This document shows positions 1 to 9,888 of a stretch of 64,000 nt of DNA, in pieces. This DNA comes from Ananas comosus. Taxonomy: Eukaryota > Streptophyta > Magnoliopsida > Poales > Bromeliaceae. A program made the position numbers and the translations under genes. The notes below the pieces were generated by a model that made no database searches, was not told the DNA's origin, and saw nothing but the letters and a program-made list of their open reading frames with translations. Within the stretch, counting starts at the first letter, position 1. Every line of letters starts with the position of its first letter. Where the stretch lies: the NCBI RefSeq assembly GCF_001540865.1, contig NC_033635.1, positions 10,835,029-10,899,028 on the forward strand, written 5' to 3'.

Positions 1-816
1 TGGAGTTATGGATGTTGGTAGTGAGCCTCCATCAAATTGTGGGAGGATCAGGTAAGTCATATAAAGCAGGACAAAAGAGCTGTTTCGAAGCGAAAAGTCT
101 CAGAGTGAAAAAGTTGCGAGTTTTATTGTAACGATCCGCACAAAAGTTAAGTTAAATGTCTTTTCCGGTTCTAGTTTATGATCATCAGACAATGCGAGAC
201 TCATTTTATAGCTTCGACTGTCAAACCAATTTTGATGTCGAATATAACGCCTACAACTTTCCTGAAGTCACGAATTCAATCTAGTGCCACATTTGCGAGC
301 TCGACGTCACTTCGATCCCACCAAAGTTGAAAGGCTGATCTTCGTACAGCCGTGAGTTCGAGTTCGAGTGATCTCGCGACTTCAATGCCGAAACAAGCGT
401 CGACGTTTGCGCTTTTTCTCGAAATCACGAATTCAACCTCTGAGATACAGAAACAAAGCAAACCTAAGGCTAGTGTACATGCATGTTTTGCTTGTTCCCT
501 TGGGCATGCATTAACAAACAAGGCCCCATGAATGTATCCATCCAACAACAGGATATGTGAGTGAAAAGGCACATGTTTGGCACCAAACAACTGCTACAAG
601 CAGGGTTGTTGGTTCTCTTTATTGTAGGCAAAGGAATCACTAATAAAGAAATAAATTATTATCAATATTAGTGCTTGTTTCCATTTATTGTAGAGCTTAC
701 TCGCGCTGCTTCTGCTTTTAGCTGAACAGTTTATTCAATTCGGATGCTCTATCATCAAAAATAATACTGTTGTTCGCTTCTGAAAGTATATATTTTAACT
801 TGGCTTATAGTCAAAT

Positions 817-850
<34 letters not shown>

Positions 851-1769
851 TTAGAGCATCAAATACATCTTAATCACTTACAATAGAGAAAATAATTAAT
901 CTCAAGAGAATGATTTAATCATATTATATGTTTCCTGATTCCTAGCATTACGTTTTATGATAGAAACTACATATTAATTTGATTCCTTTGACAAGAGCTA
1001 AATTATTGTGAAATGATAATTTAAACATGGGTTGTGCATGCATATAAGTGGTTTGGTTGTACACATGTATATATTTATACTTCAACGTAAAGAGACATAT
1101 ATGTTTGTATATGTCATGTATATATATTTACACGGTTGGACTTTTTCTCTTGTTGGGTATTGCTTTAAGCTAGAGAGATCCTGCAGATTCTGTTTACAAG
1201 CAAACAACAACTTATAAAAAAATAGAAAACTATTTTATAATTAAATATATAAACATATTTTTTATCAGATCAATCTTTCAGATAACATGATATTTAAACA
1301 TAATTCTGTAATAAAAAAAAACTATCGAATTATTTAGAAAAATAGAAAAAAGAGGTCTGAGTCAATGGAGGGATATCAATGAATCTTGTACCTTCCAAAT
1401 CCACAATTAAATATTTCTCTCAAATTTAAAGATAATGTTTTTTTTGCATTATGAAGATGTTGCCACATTTCTATATATATATTATGTTGGACTAATAATA
1501 AAATGTGTGAACATATAGACCAAAAAGTTGGGCAATTAATTTGGCTTTATTATATACTATGGATCACACAACACTTGGAAAGAAAATAATCACAAGATTT
1601 GCAAGTCAATGTGGTTGAGATGTCTATTCATATTCTCAACAAACTCTAAAATTATATTTTTATATCTTTTTCCTCTTATAATAAGTTAAATTTTAGATAG
1701 TCATTGGAAGAATAAAGTTGAAGTACTATTCATAGATCATGATTGGATCAGATAATACAACATCAAGAG
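1..1769. other. AT-rich intergenic DNA, no gene seen
   Basis: I see no exon chain on either strand. The first 600 bases are less AT-rich than what follows, and the short open stretches there match no family I know; this part may be a decayed repeat. A (CT)n microsatellite lies at 818-847. The rest is AT-rich filler. Confidence 0.5.
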
Positions 1770-1851
1770 CTAATAGAAATGTGAATCAACTAGGATTCGA
1801 ACTTAGGACTTTAATTAGTTATTAATCATCAAGCTCTTTGCCACTTGCGCT
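1770..1851 (-). mobile_element. SINE head fragment
   Basis: Read on the minus strand, this stretch matches the head of the SINE at 47275-47436. It begins with the AGTGGCAAAG-like start and carries a pol III B-box-like GTTCGAATCCTA (minus strand, about 1791-1803) followed by GATTCACATTTCTA. Similarity ends after about 75 bases and no shared tail or poly(A) follows, so this is a truncated or diverged copy. The SINE assignment rests on the complete copy elsewhere in this window. Confidence 0.6.
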
Positions 1852-2718
1852 GGAGACGATCGGTGATTAGTGGATTAGTGTTAACATGAACAATATAGGA
1901 AGCAGATAAACATTACTAATCTCTCCTCCCTCTTATGTAAGGGATTGAGTTCTTTACTGGACTGAAATAAGTTCAATTTTCTGTACTGTGATAATAGACT
2001 AAAAAAACTAATAAGTTGAGTGGGCTGTGATTCAAAATTGACCTAACAGAAAGATACCCAACAATAAACCTAAAGTGCAGGTGAGTTGAATCAGGTCGAA
2101 GCCCATGAACTTTGTCGTAGCCCTTAAGGGCATTGAGTGCGCCCTTTCTATAAGCACATACTTTTAAAATAGTTAATTAGCACTAATGATTCACAATATA
2201 GATAAACATTTTATGCCATGGATTACGTGGTTGGTTATTTAAATGAAATTCGACGCTAAATTCAACTTTTATGCTGTTAGATCACTATCAAGAGTGGAGA
2301 AGAGGTTTGCAGTTTAGGTGAGAAGGTTCCATGTGTGAGTACGTGGGAAAGAAATTCTTGCACACTGGAGTGTTGACAGTTTTGTTCTCTTATATTAGTC
2401 GTACAATTACATGGAAAAAGTACTTATACCTCGAGGGGTATTGTTATCTGTACACCTGTCGGGTGAGTGTAAGATTTATACACCATCTATCCAAACTTCT
2501 ATATTCTCACTCTATACTTATCAACTTTTTTGTTTTATATACTAAAATTCAAAAAAAAATTTGTGAATCCTAGAATGCAAAGATGTAAGATTTATACTTA
2601 ATATTAAAGAAAATCAATTGAAGCTCAAAAGTAGTGTTAATAGTAGCACAATCCTTTTGTGTATTGAGCCTAATCCTGATAAATAAAGGCCCAGGCCTTG
2701 AGCCCATTTCTCCTTTGT

Positions 2719-2757
<39 letters not shown>

Positions 2758-2784
2758 GAAAATGTGGGGTTATAAAGTTGGTAA
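1852..2784. other. Intergenic DNA with short repeats
   Basis: No gene is visible. Bases 2115-2165, read on the minus strand, resemble two plus-strand copies at 55311-55372 and 55909-55964, so they belong to a dispersed repeat. An (AG)n microsatellite covers about 2721-2754 and ends in a short G run. The sequence GTTGGTAA at 2777-2784 is the left target-site duplication of the element that follows. Confidence 0.5.
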
Positions 2785-2989
2785 TAGGGATGTCAATGGG
2801 TATGGATACCTAAAATATTATTCGAATCTGAATCCGAACTGGGCTGGTTTATTCGAGCTAAATAGATATGGATTCGGTTATGGGTATAAAAATTAAAAAC
2901 TCGACGGATATGGATACGGGTATGGATTTTGTATGTACTCGATCCGAACCCAAACCCGAACCCGAATAAATTATATATATATATATATA

Positions 2990-3213
2990 GTTCGGCCGGG
3001 ATACTATCGATAGCACAAAATATTTGGTGCTATCAAGTTTTCTACCGTTAAATTTACTTCTTTTATTATTTTCATCCATTCGATTATACTATTCAACTAA
3101 CCACCCACTCAACCCTAGAGGGCCCACATCATCCTAACCGCACATCTTTTAATCAAAGGGCAGAAAACTTAATAACACTAAGTCATTGGTACTATTAATA
3201 GTATTCCAGCTTA

Positions 3214-3215
<2 letters not shown>
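2990..3215 (+). mobile_element. MITE family A, copy 1 (nested)
   Basis: The copy begins GTTCGGCCGGGATACTATCG, followed by a subterminal hairpin made of ATAGCAC and TTGGTGCTATC. It ends with an inverted version, GGTACTATTAATAGTATTCC. Both ends abut TA-dinucleotide tracts. The same body recurs at 46283-46500, 48395-48627, 48976-49198 and 55378-55608, with a partial copy at 46645-46747. It has no coding capacity. The TA flanks suggest a Tc1/mariner-type target, but TA microsatellites make the duplication impossible to define. Confidence 0.65.
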
Positions 3216-3258
<43 letters not shown>

Positions 3259-3280
3259 NATATATATATATATATATAGA
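3216..3280. repeat. (TA)n microsatellite with an assembly N
   Basis: A run of about 60 bases of TA dinucleotides with one N in it. It separates two MITEs and probably grew from their TA target sites. Confidence 0.85.
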
Positions 3281-3490
3281 GTAGGGCTAGAATACTTGTA
3301 AAAGTATCATGGGGGTGATACTTGTGTGTTTTTAGCCCTTGGATGGAGAGATGTGAGGTTGAGATGATGATGGTAGGTGGAATAGTGTTTAATCCAAGGG
3401 CTATTAATAATCAAAAAGTAGATCCAATGGCTTAAAACCTAATAGCACCATAATGGTGATACTTGTAAAAGTATCATAGCTCAACTCTAT
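3281..3490 (+). mobile_element. MITE family B, copy 1 (nested)
   Basis: The left end is GAGTAGGGCTAGAATACTTG, and the right end is its imperfect inverted complement in AAAGTATCATAGCTCAACTC. Inside each end there is a hairpin around AAAGTATCA and TGATACTT. A partial relative lies at about 48775-48915 in the opposite orientation. It is non-coding and flanked by TA tracts. Confidence 0.6.
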
Positions 3491-3750
3491 ATATATATAA
3501 AATTTATTTTTATTTATTTATATAATATATAAAATATTTAATAATTTTTATCCATTAGATCTTCATCCAACGGTATGGATTTTTAAAATCCGCCGGGTTC
3601 GGGTCCGGATTCGGATTTCGGGTTTTTGGTCGGGGAGGGATATGGATATGAATTTTTAAAACCCGCCGGGTCCGAATCCGGATTCAAATTTTAATTTGGT
3701 TTTCGGATTCGGGGTCGAATTTTTGAAAATCCGACTTGTTGACATCCCTA

Positions 3751-4788
3751 ATTGGTAAGATAACATCCAAGTATTGTTTTCTATCGGATCAATCTTTTAA
3801 GTATTATGAAATCAAAATCTATCTTAATCACAAAAGTGGTTTAAATTTCTAGTTTGCATTACCAAAAGAGAAGGACACCTACTAACTAAGCTAGACAGTG
3901 GTGATAGAATTAGAGTTTCCTAAACCAATTTGATTCGGCAAACATAAGCATTAAAGTATTCAACATACAACTTATGTGACAAGCAAAAATAAATGAAATG
4001 CAAACAATGCAATAAGTATAATAATAAAGTCCTCCTAATTTTTGAAAAGAAAAAAAACTAATTTATGTTATGCAATTCTTTTTCTCTAAAATCAAACAAA
4101 AATAACATCTAACCATCTATGTATACCACATCAAATAATCAAATCAAGCCTAAATTTGGGTTCACATTAGTTTCGACAATGGAGAATCTGAATTGACGAT
4201 CAGCATCATTAAATTTGATCTAAGCTAGATGAACTTCTTAGCCTCCGAATTTCATGATTTTACGGCAGCATTTATCTGACAATCCAACAGTCTCAAAAAC
4301 GACAATTTTTAGTGGCACTATAAAATGAATTTGAGATCACTTGATCACTAAACAAACGATGCTGTAAAGTCGCACAATTTGGAATCTAAGAAGTTCGAAT
4401 AGCCAACCAATCTTCGATTTGAATGCATTATCGCCAGAAACAACGCGGAAGTAAACAACGTAAACTAGTTTTACTCTAAAGCTTCTTTTATTTACATATA
4501 AGAGGAGACACAAGAGTAAACACACAAACACACAACAACAACAACCAAAGAGGCTTCAAATGCTTTGGAGCATTATTCTTATAAAAGAAAGGCTAAAAAC
4601 GAATTAAGAGAATTATGGGATCATAAAATTTAAAAATTATCAATTTAAGCAATTTTTTTTTTAAAAAAAAGGGGTCTAATTTCACAAAAACACAAAATTA
4701 ATAATTTTTTTTTATAAAAAAGGCTAAAAATGAATTAATAATAAGAGAATTGAGGGATCCAAAAATTAAAAATTTTTATCTTTTATTT
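3751..4788. other. AT-rich intergenic DNA, no gene seen
   Basis: No gene is supported. An AAAGGCTAAAAA..GAATTAAGAGAATT..GGGATC segment occurs twice in tandem, near 4588-4640 and 4722-4760, just before the tRNA gene. Confidence 0.5.
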
Positions 4789-4861
4789 CGCGCCAGGAAG
4801 GGGTCGAACCTTCGACTTTCTGCTTAGGAAACAGACGCTCTATCCACTGAGCTACAGGCGC
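4789..4861 (-). tRNA. tRNA-Arg (anticodon CCU)
   Basis: On the minus strand the 73 bases fold as a full cloverleaf. The acceptor stem is GCGCCTG paired with CTGGCGC (one T-T mismatch at the sixth pair), with discriminator G. The D arm is GCTCAGTGGATAGAGC. The anticodon stem-loop is TCTGT-TTCCTAA-GCAGA with anticodon CCT, which reads AGG (arginine). The T arm is GAAGG-TTCGACC-CCTTC. The internal A box (D arm) and B box (GGTTCGACCCC) required by RNA polymerase III are intact and there is no intron. CCA is not encoded, as expected for a nuclear gene. Confidence 0.96.
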
Positions 4862-5380
4862 CTTCCATAACTTTTAAAACTTAAATTTAAATTTAAATTT
4901 AAATTTAACTTAAAATTGAAAAAATTACATTTAAAATTAAAAGTTTGAATTGTGCATGTAAAATAAATAATTAGCCTGAAATTTTAAAGTACAAATAACA
5001 TTGACCGACTCAAATTAAATAAATTAAAAAATTGAATAGCCGTTTCAGAAAAATTCATAATTTAGATAATTTTTGTATAGTTTTACCCCTCTTTCTTTTT
5101 AACAAAGGCTAAACTACACTATTGGTCCCCACCTTTAATTTACTATAATTTTTAATTTGAACTTTTCAATCTCTTTCAATTAAGTCTCACAATATAATTT
5201 AGTTAACTAAATATCAATGCAGTGTTAATATGGAACTGATGCGGTGACATGGTGATTAATGATGCGACACAGCAACAGTGATTAAGATGCAAGTATTGCC
5301 GATATGTCAATATTTAGTCAGCTAAAATGTATTGCAACATCCGATTATAATAATTTTAAAAATTTAAGTCGGAAATTTGG
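4862..5380. other. AT-rich intergenic DNA, no gene seen
   Basis: A tandem ATTTAA-type tract follows the tRNA (about 4879-4908). No exon, RNA gene or clear terminal repeat is visible. The last nine bases, GAAATTTGG at 5372-5380, are the left target duplication of the next element. Confidence 0.5.
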
Positions 5381-5935
5381 AGTAGGACTTGTATACTATT
5401 AGAAGTATGGAGGTTTTCGTGTTCCTAAACCGTTTTCGATAATGAAACTTCTGACTTGTCGATTGGCTCTGTTAGATTTAATCTAGTGTATTTGAACTAT
5501 TTAAAAAATATATTTTACGATTTTTCGATATCATTCACTGAGTGATCGAAAGAACTTAAAATTAATTGTTGAAAATAAAAATCTCATAAAAAATTATAAT
5601 GCGGTACTAAAATTTTCGATCAGAGATATTGATCTTGTTGTAGATAGTATAAAAAATTTTCTATCAAAATTTTATCTGATTTAAATATTTCTACACCGTT
5701 AAACTTGCAAACGGCACAAACCAATCATTAAAAATTATTGGTTTTGAATTCTTTCGATCAATAGGTAAATGATATCAAAAATTCGCAAAATTTATTTTCT
5801 AGATAGTTCAAATACGATAGATCAAGTCTAATGGAGCCGATCGTCGATTCGAAAATTTTATCATAAAAAATAACTTTGAAGTATGGAGGCCTCCGTACTC
5901 CTAATAGCACACAAGTTCTACTCCCGAAATTTGGA
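5381..5935. mobile_element. Mutator-like TIR element (family C, copy 1)
   Basis: The left end AGTAGGACTTGTATACTATT and the inverse complement of the right end (AGTAGAACTTGTGTGCTATT) match over roughly 45 bases. The element is flanked by a perfect 9-base direct repeat GAAATTTGG (5372-5380 and 5936-5944), the length typical of Mutator superfamily insertions. The interior is AT-rich and non-coding, and an internal TTTTCGAT..GATTGGCTCTGTTAGAT motif recurs in relatives at 33074-33642 and 45105-46005. Confidence 0.72.
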
Positions 5936-5944
5936 TGAATTAAA

Positions 5945-6350
5945 ATTTGATGGCTAAAATGTCGCACATTGAGGGCGAAAAGTATAATTAACTCTTCTTT
6001 TAAAGTCCTCAAATTATAAGGCTGGTGATAAATTTGGTTGTTAAATTTTATTTTGATTTTTAAATCGTTGATGTGAAAGTAATGTATTGTGATTGATCAC
6101 ACGTCAATAATTAAAATAATATATGGCTTTTATACGAGTAATGCAACCATATTTAGTTACGAAATTATGAGCAAAAAAATTAAAATAAATTAAAATTAGG
6201 GTGATCGACATAATTATAATTATAATTATTATAATAATACTTATTAAAATTTGTAATTAGTGTATGGGTGTGTGTGCTTCTTCCTCCGCTCCGGTGGTGT
6301 TGCGTCGCTCATCGCCGCACAATCTCTCTCGTCTCCGAATCACGTGCATC
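5945..6350 (+). promoter_or_regulatory. Promoter and 5-prime leader region of AP-3 sigma
   Basis: An AT-rich upstream region changes at about 6260 to a CT-rich leader typical of plant 5-prime UTRs. A CACGTG G-box core lies at 6341-6346, directly before the start codon and so probably transcribed. I cannot place a TATA box with confidence. Confidence 0.4.
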
Positions 6351-6450
6351 ATGATTCGTGCTGTGATCGTGATGAACACCCAGGGCAAACCCCGCCTCCT
6401 CAAATTCTACGATTTCCAGGTCCCCCAAATACCCCGCAAAACCCTAATTT

Positions 6451-6494
<44 letters not shown>

Positions 6495-9047
6495 TAATTC
6501 CCCGATCTCTAACCTCTGTTTCGCCGCAGCCTCCGGAGAAGCAGCAGGAGCTCGTCCGCAGCGTCTTCTCGGGTACTAATTTTCCCCTTTTGTCGCCACG
6601 GATTTGTGCCCAATTTGTCGGTTTCTAGGGTTTGATCTTGGTTCTGTAGTTTTGTCGGGGAGAGCGGAGAATGTTAGCAACTTCGTCGACGCCGATGCGA
6701 TCTTCGGCCCGGTAAATTTTCCTCTTTAATTTCTCCTTGTTTTTTCTTTTTTTACAGTAAATTTGATGCTGGATACGTCAAATTTGGGGGAAAAGGAGAG
6801 GTTTTTAGACATCAAATTGGTATTTTGATGCAAATTGTCGCTCAGATTTTGTATCTATGATTAAAAAAAAAAGGTGGAAAAATCCTTTTTTTTTAAGTAA
6901 ATTTGATGCTGAATACGTGAAATTGGGGGGAAAAGGAGAGATTTTTAGACATCAAATTGGTATTTGGATGCAAATTGTCACTCAGATTTTATTTATGTCA
7001 CCAAAGAAAAAAGAGGAAAAATTGCACACACACATAACCCCTGCAAAGTAGTGAAATTTTGCATTTGTACCTCGAAGATTTTAATTATCAACCTATTTTT
7101 CCAAATTTAAAGCTTGTGAATTTGTTGCTCCTGGTTGTTGAATGCGAATATTAAAAATACCGTTCTTTGGTAGCTTAAGCTTTTCGATAACAACAGTTGT
7201 TTCACATATTTTAGCATGATATTAGAGTATGAGTTCTGAGTTCAAATCCTAAGCTTTTTGAATATAACAGTTGTTTCACATTCTTTAGAACTGGTTGAGT
7301 ATCGTGCGATTATAGCTAACTTTTCACTATTAGGGTGTTATGCTCTTCAAATAAAATATTTTGTTTTTAGATTTTTGAAGGGTTTAGAATGTAAGAGTCG
7401 CGTAACATGATGTAAAAGAAAGAATAGAGAAGCTAAAAATGAGAGGTGATGGTACAAAAAACTCCAAAAATATTTTAAAGAGTAGAAGGATCTTCTTAAA
7501 AAAAAAAAGAAAAAAGAAGCTAGTTTTAGATGACCAAATATCGGAGGCGAACAAAAAATTCGTACATTTTAAAAAATTTGAGGGACAAAATGCCTGTAAA
7601 AAGTCCATCTTGCTTGTAATTTGTTTCAACAAGAATGATGAAGAGTTCATCTTTTTTGTAGGGCACTAGGCTGGTATACAAGCATTTGGCTACACTATAT
7701 TTCATTTTTGTTTTCGATAGTTCTGAGAACGAGCTTGCAGTGCTTGACCTCATACAAGGTACTCTCAACATTTTACCAAATACTTATTGACGTGAATCTT
7801 TCATATCCATATATGTATTCTTGCTACTGTTTCTTCATATCGCCGTGATTATCCATCTTTGGCTATTTGTAACTCCTAATACTGCTTCCTTCTTAAAGAG
7901 GTGAATTCTAATGATAATATGCGGCTTTACAGTCTTTGTCGAAACATTGGACCGATGCTTCAAGAACGTGTGCGAGCTTGACGTAGTATTCAATTTCAAC
8001 AAGGTAATACTGGACTGTATAGATATTTCCCTAGCTTATATTCATGCGTAAGTAATGGTTTATTGGTTTTATGTGAATTTTAGATAGAGTTAAGCTCAAA
8101 CATGGTGCCGGCGTAATCTAGATTATCAGGAATAAAGATAAGGAACTTAGAACAAGGACATGAAATGTTTAATCTTCGGAATAAGGTAATAGTTAAGTTC
8201 ATGCAATGTGGGCTAAGGAAATCCAATTAGGAGAGGAGAATAAGAAGTTGCTTGATGGTTTAATGTAATATTTGTTTGCAATGTTGTTCTCATTCGGAAC
8301 TGTTTCCTATCCTAATGTTTCCAAGCCTTTGGTTAACTCTACACAGATATTTTGTCGAGCACTTGTTATTTGGGAAAAATCAAATTTGATTGCAAGAGTA
8401 TCTTTGTTACATAAAAAGGGTAGGACCTGCTTGATCCCTCTGGAATTTCTGTTGGCCGAGATCCAAGAAGCACAATCAGTTTTTTTTTTTTTTTTTTAAA
8501 GTTTTATAATAACTACTGAATTGCCTGAGCAGCTTTCAGATACAGTAGGGTGAAAAATCTTCAGTTGGAGATTTTGCCCTTGGGGTCCAAAATCTCGTTT
8601 TAGCTTCTGGTGCCAAATGCATCGTCATTGAAAACCATTGCATCCTGGAGTAGAGAAGTTGTTTTGTAAAGTCGTACATGTTTTCGCTGCTTTTTTCACA
8701 TAATTGTTCTGATGTGTCTCAAGCTGTGGCGTGATATGTGTACTCTTTTTCTATATAATGTTTCTTCGTGCATCGATGCCCTCATTTACTGTGACAGGTT
8801 TTGGTTTCAAAGTGTGTTAGAATATATGTTTCTGATGCAGCATATCTCATTTTGTCCTTCTTTAGTTCATTAGATTTCTTCTATGCAGTTGCATACGATA
8901 TTGGACGAAATCATATTAGGGGGACAGGTGATTGAAACCAACTCCGAGGAAGTGTTGAAGGCCGTGGAAGAGATCTCAAGGTTGGAGAAATCTTCAAGCA
9001 CAATAAGCCTTGTACCGAAGTCGGTTTCTGGAAGATTTGGTCGGTAG
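6351..9047 (+). CDS. AP3S: AP-3 complex subunit sigma
   Basis: Six exons encode 166 residues: 6351-6419, 6530-6572, 6650-6711, 7662-7758, 7933-8003 and 8889-9047. All introns are GT-AG and all phases fit. The protein begins MIRAVIVMNTQGKPRLLKFY and is one small-adaptin (longin-like) domain, with the family segments YKHLATLYFIFVFDSSENEL, ETLDRCFKNVCELD and LDEIILGGQVIETN. The length equals that of plant AP-3 sigma chains. In the family it is the small core chain of the AP-3 coat, which carries cargo from Golgi or endosome membranes to the vacuole without clathrin dependence. The start is the first ATG giving the conserved N terminus. Intron 1 holds a (CT)n tract and intron 3 a 140-bp tandem duplication. 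The identification is very secure. Confidence 0.95.
6756..7022 (+). repeat. 140-bp tandem duplication inside AP3S intron 3
   Basis: The segment starting AGTAAATTTGATGCTG at 6756 is repeated at 6896 with an offset of 140 bases. The two copies differ by scattered substitutions, so the duplication is not recent. The first copy is preceded by a pyrimidine tract and CAG, like a 3-prime splice site. Confidence 0.8.
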
Positions 9048-9888
9048 TATATGCAACTAAACGATCACGACTTAATACTCATGCATTACTTCTTTCGAGT
9101 CCTTGTATAATTGAACTCATTTTTCAACTTAGTTGAGTTGCTTATGCACCTTCCATCATAAAAATAGTTTGTGATATTCGAACGTCATTTTCCTACGATT
9201 TGTAGATTTGAGATTCAAATTTGGAAATGAGATCAGTGATACAATTGCATCTGTTCATGACTATTCTGTTAATGTGTCTGCAAATGGTAGCCTCTAAATT
9301 CCCTTTTTTTCATTTTTTTAAGAGTTTTGTATCTCATTTTCTCTAATTTTATGTACAAAGAAGATGCTATTCTAATGTTTCTAAGTGCCTGCTTGACCCA
9401 AATAGAAATTCTATTGCTCACCTCTATATCATGCACCTTGTGTTTATAAACATAATTTATTTAACAGAAACATATTGTTGTTGTTATTATTGATAACTAT
9501 AATTTAGGTAGTGTGTGATTATACACTTTTGTAGCCTTTGCAGTGAAGTTCAAGTAAAGAGCAAGCAATGATTCATCAACTGTTCAAAAAAGGAAGCAAA
9601 CAATGTAGAGCAAACAATGAACCACATGCATCTCTCTCAACCATTAACTTAAATGTTAGTGAACAACATTGAGTGCACACTCACCTCTGCGCCGCCGCTA
9701 CCTCGGCCACCTCTCTTCTTCGACAAACCGATTTTCCTGGTGCATCTATAGAAGAGGAGGAAAGAATCAATAACAAATCCCATGCTTTTGAAGTACACCA
9801 CTTTGCGTCGAGGCCCTTTCTAGTCGATAAATTTGTCCTCCGAAACCCAAGAATCTCGAAAAAAAAAAGCAGAAACATCTCTTCCTTT
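9048..9888. other. Convergent intergenic region between AP3S and the receptor kinase
   Basis: This holds the 3-prime ends of both genes. I see no separate coding gene. Bases 9670-9888 are less AT-rich and probably belong to the receptor-kinase 3-prime UTR on the minus strand. Confidence 0.5.

Larger units (their letters stand above)
2785..3750. mobile_element. hAT-like non-autonomous element carrying nested MITEs
   Basis: The element starts TAGGGATGTCAA and ends with the inverse complement TTGACATCCCTA. The flanks are GTTGGTAA (2777-2784) and ATTGGTAA (3751-3758), an 8-base duplication with one mismatch. Eight-base target duplications are the hallmark of the hAT superfamily. Subterminal regions are full of short degenerate repeats (GGATATGG, CCGAACCC-like). 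There is no transposase. The centre is filled by two later insertions: a family-A MITE at about 2990-3215 and a family-B MITE at about 3281-3490, joined by TA microsatellite that contains one N. Confidence 0.7.

Noticed and set aside
818..847. CRISPR-like regular repeats, and other short repeat runs across the window
   Set aside because: All regular arrays are dinucleotide or trinucleotide microsatellites or minisatellites without spacers; the DNA is eukaryotic.
6260..6628. Open frames across AP3S exon 1 and its CT-rich intron
   Set aside because: They are out of frame with the adaptin, and serine/leucine runs come from the CT repeat.
7215..7260. A GAGTTCAAATCCTAAG word resembling a pol III B box
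   Set aside because: No cloverleaf and no A box at the correct distance. It lies in an intron with a local duplication.
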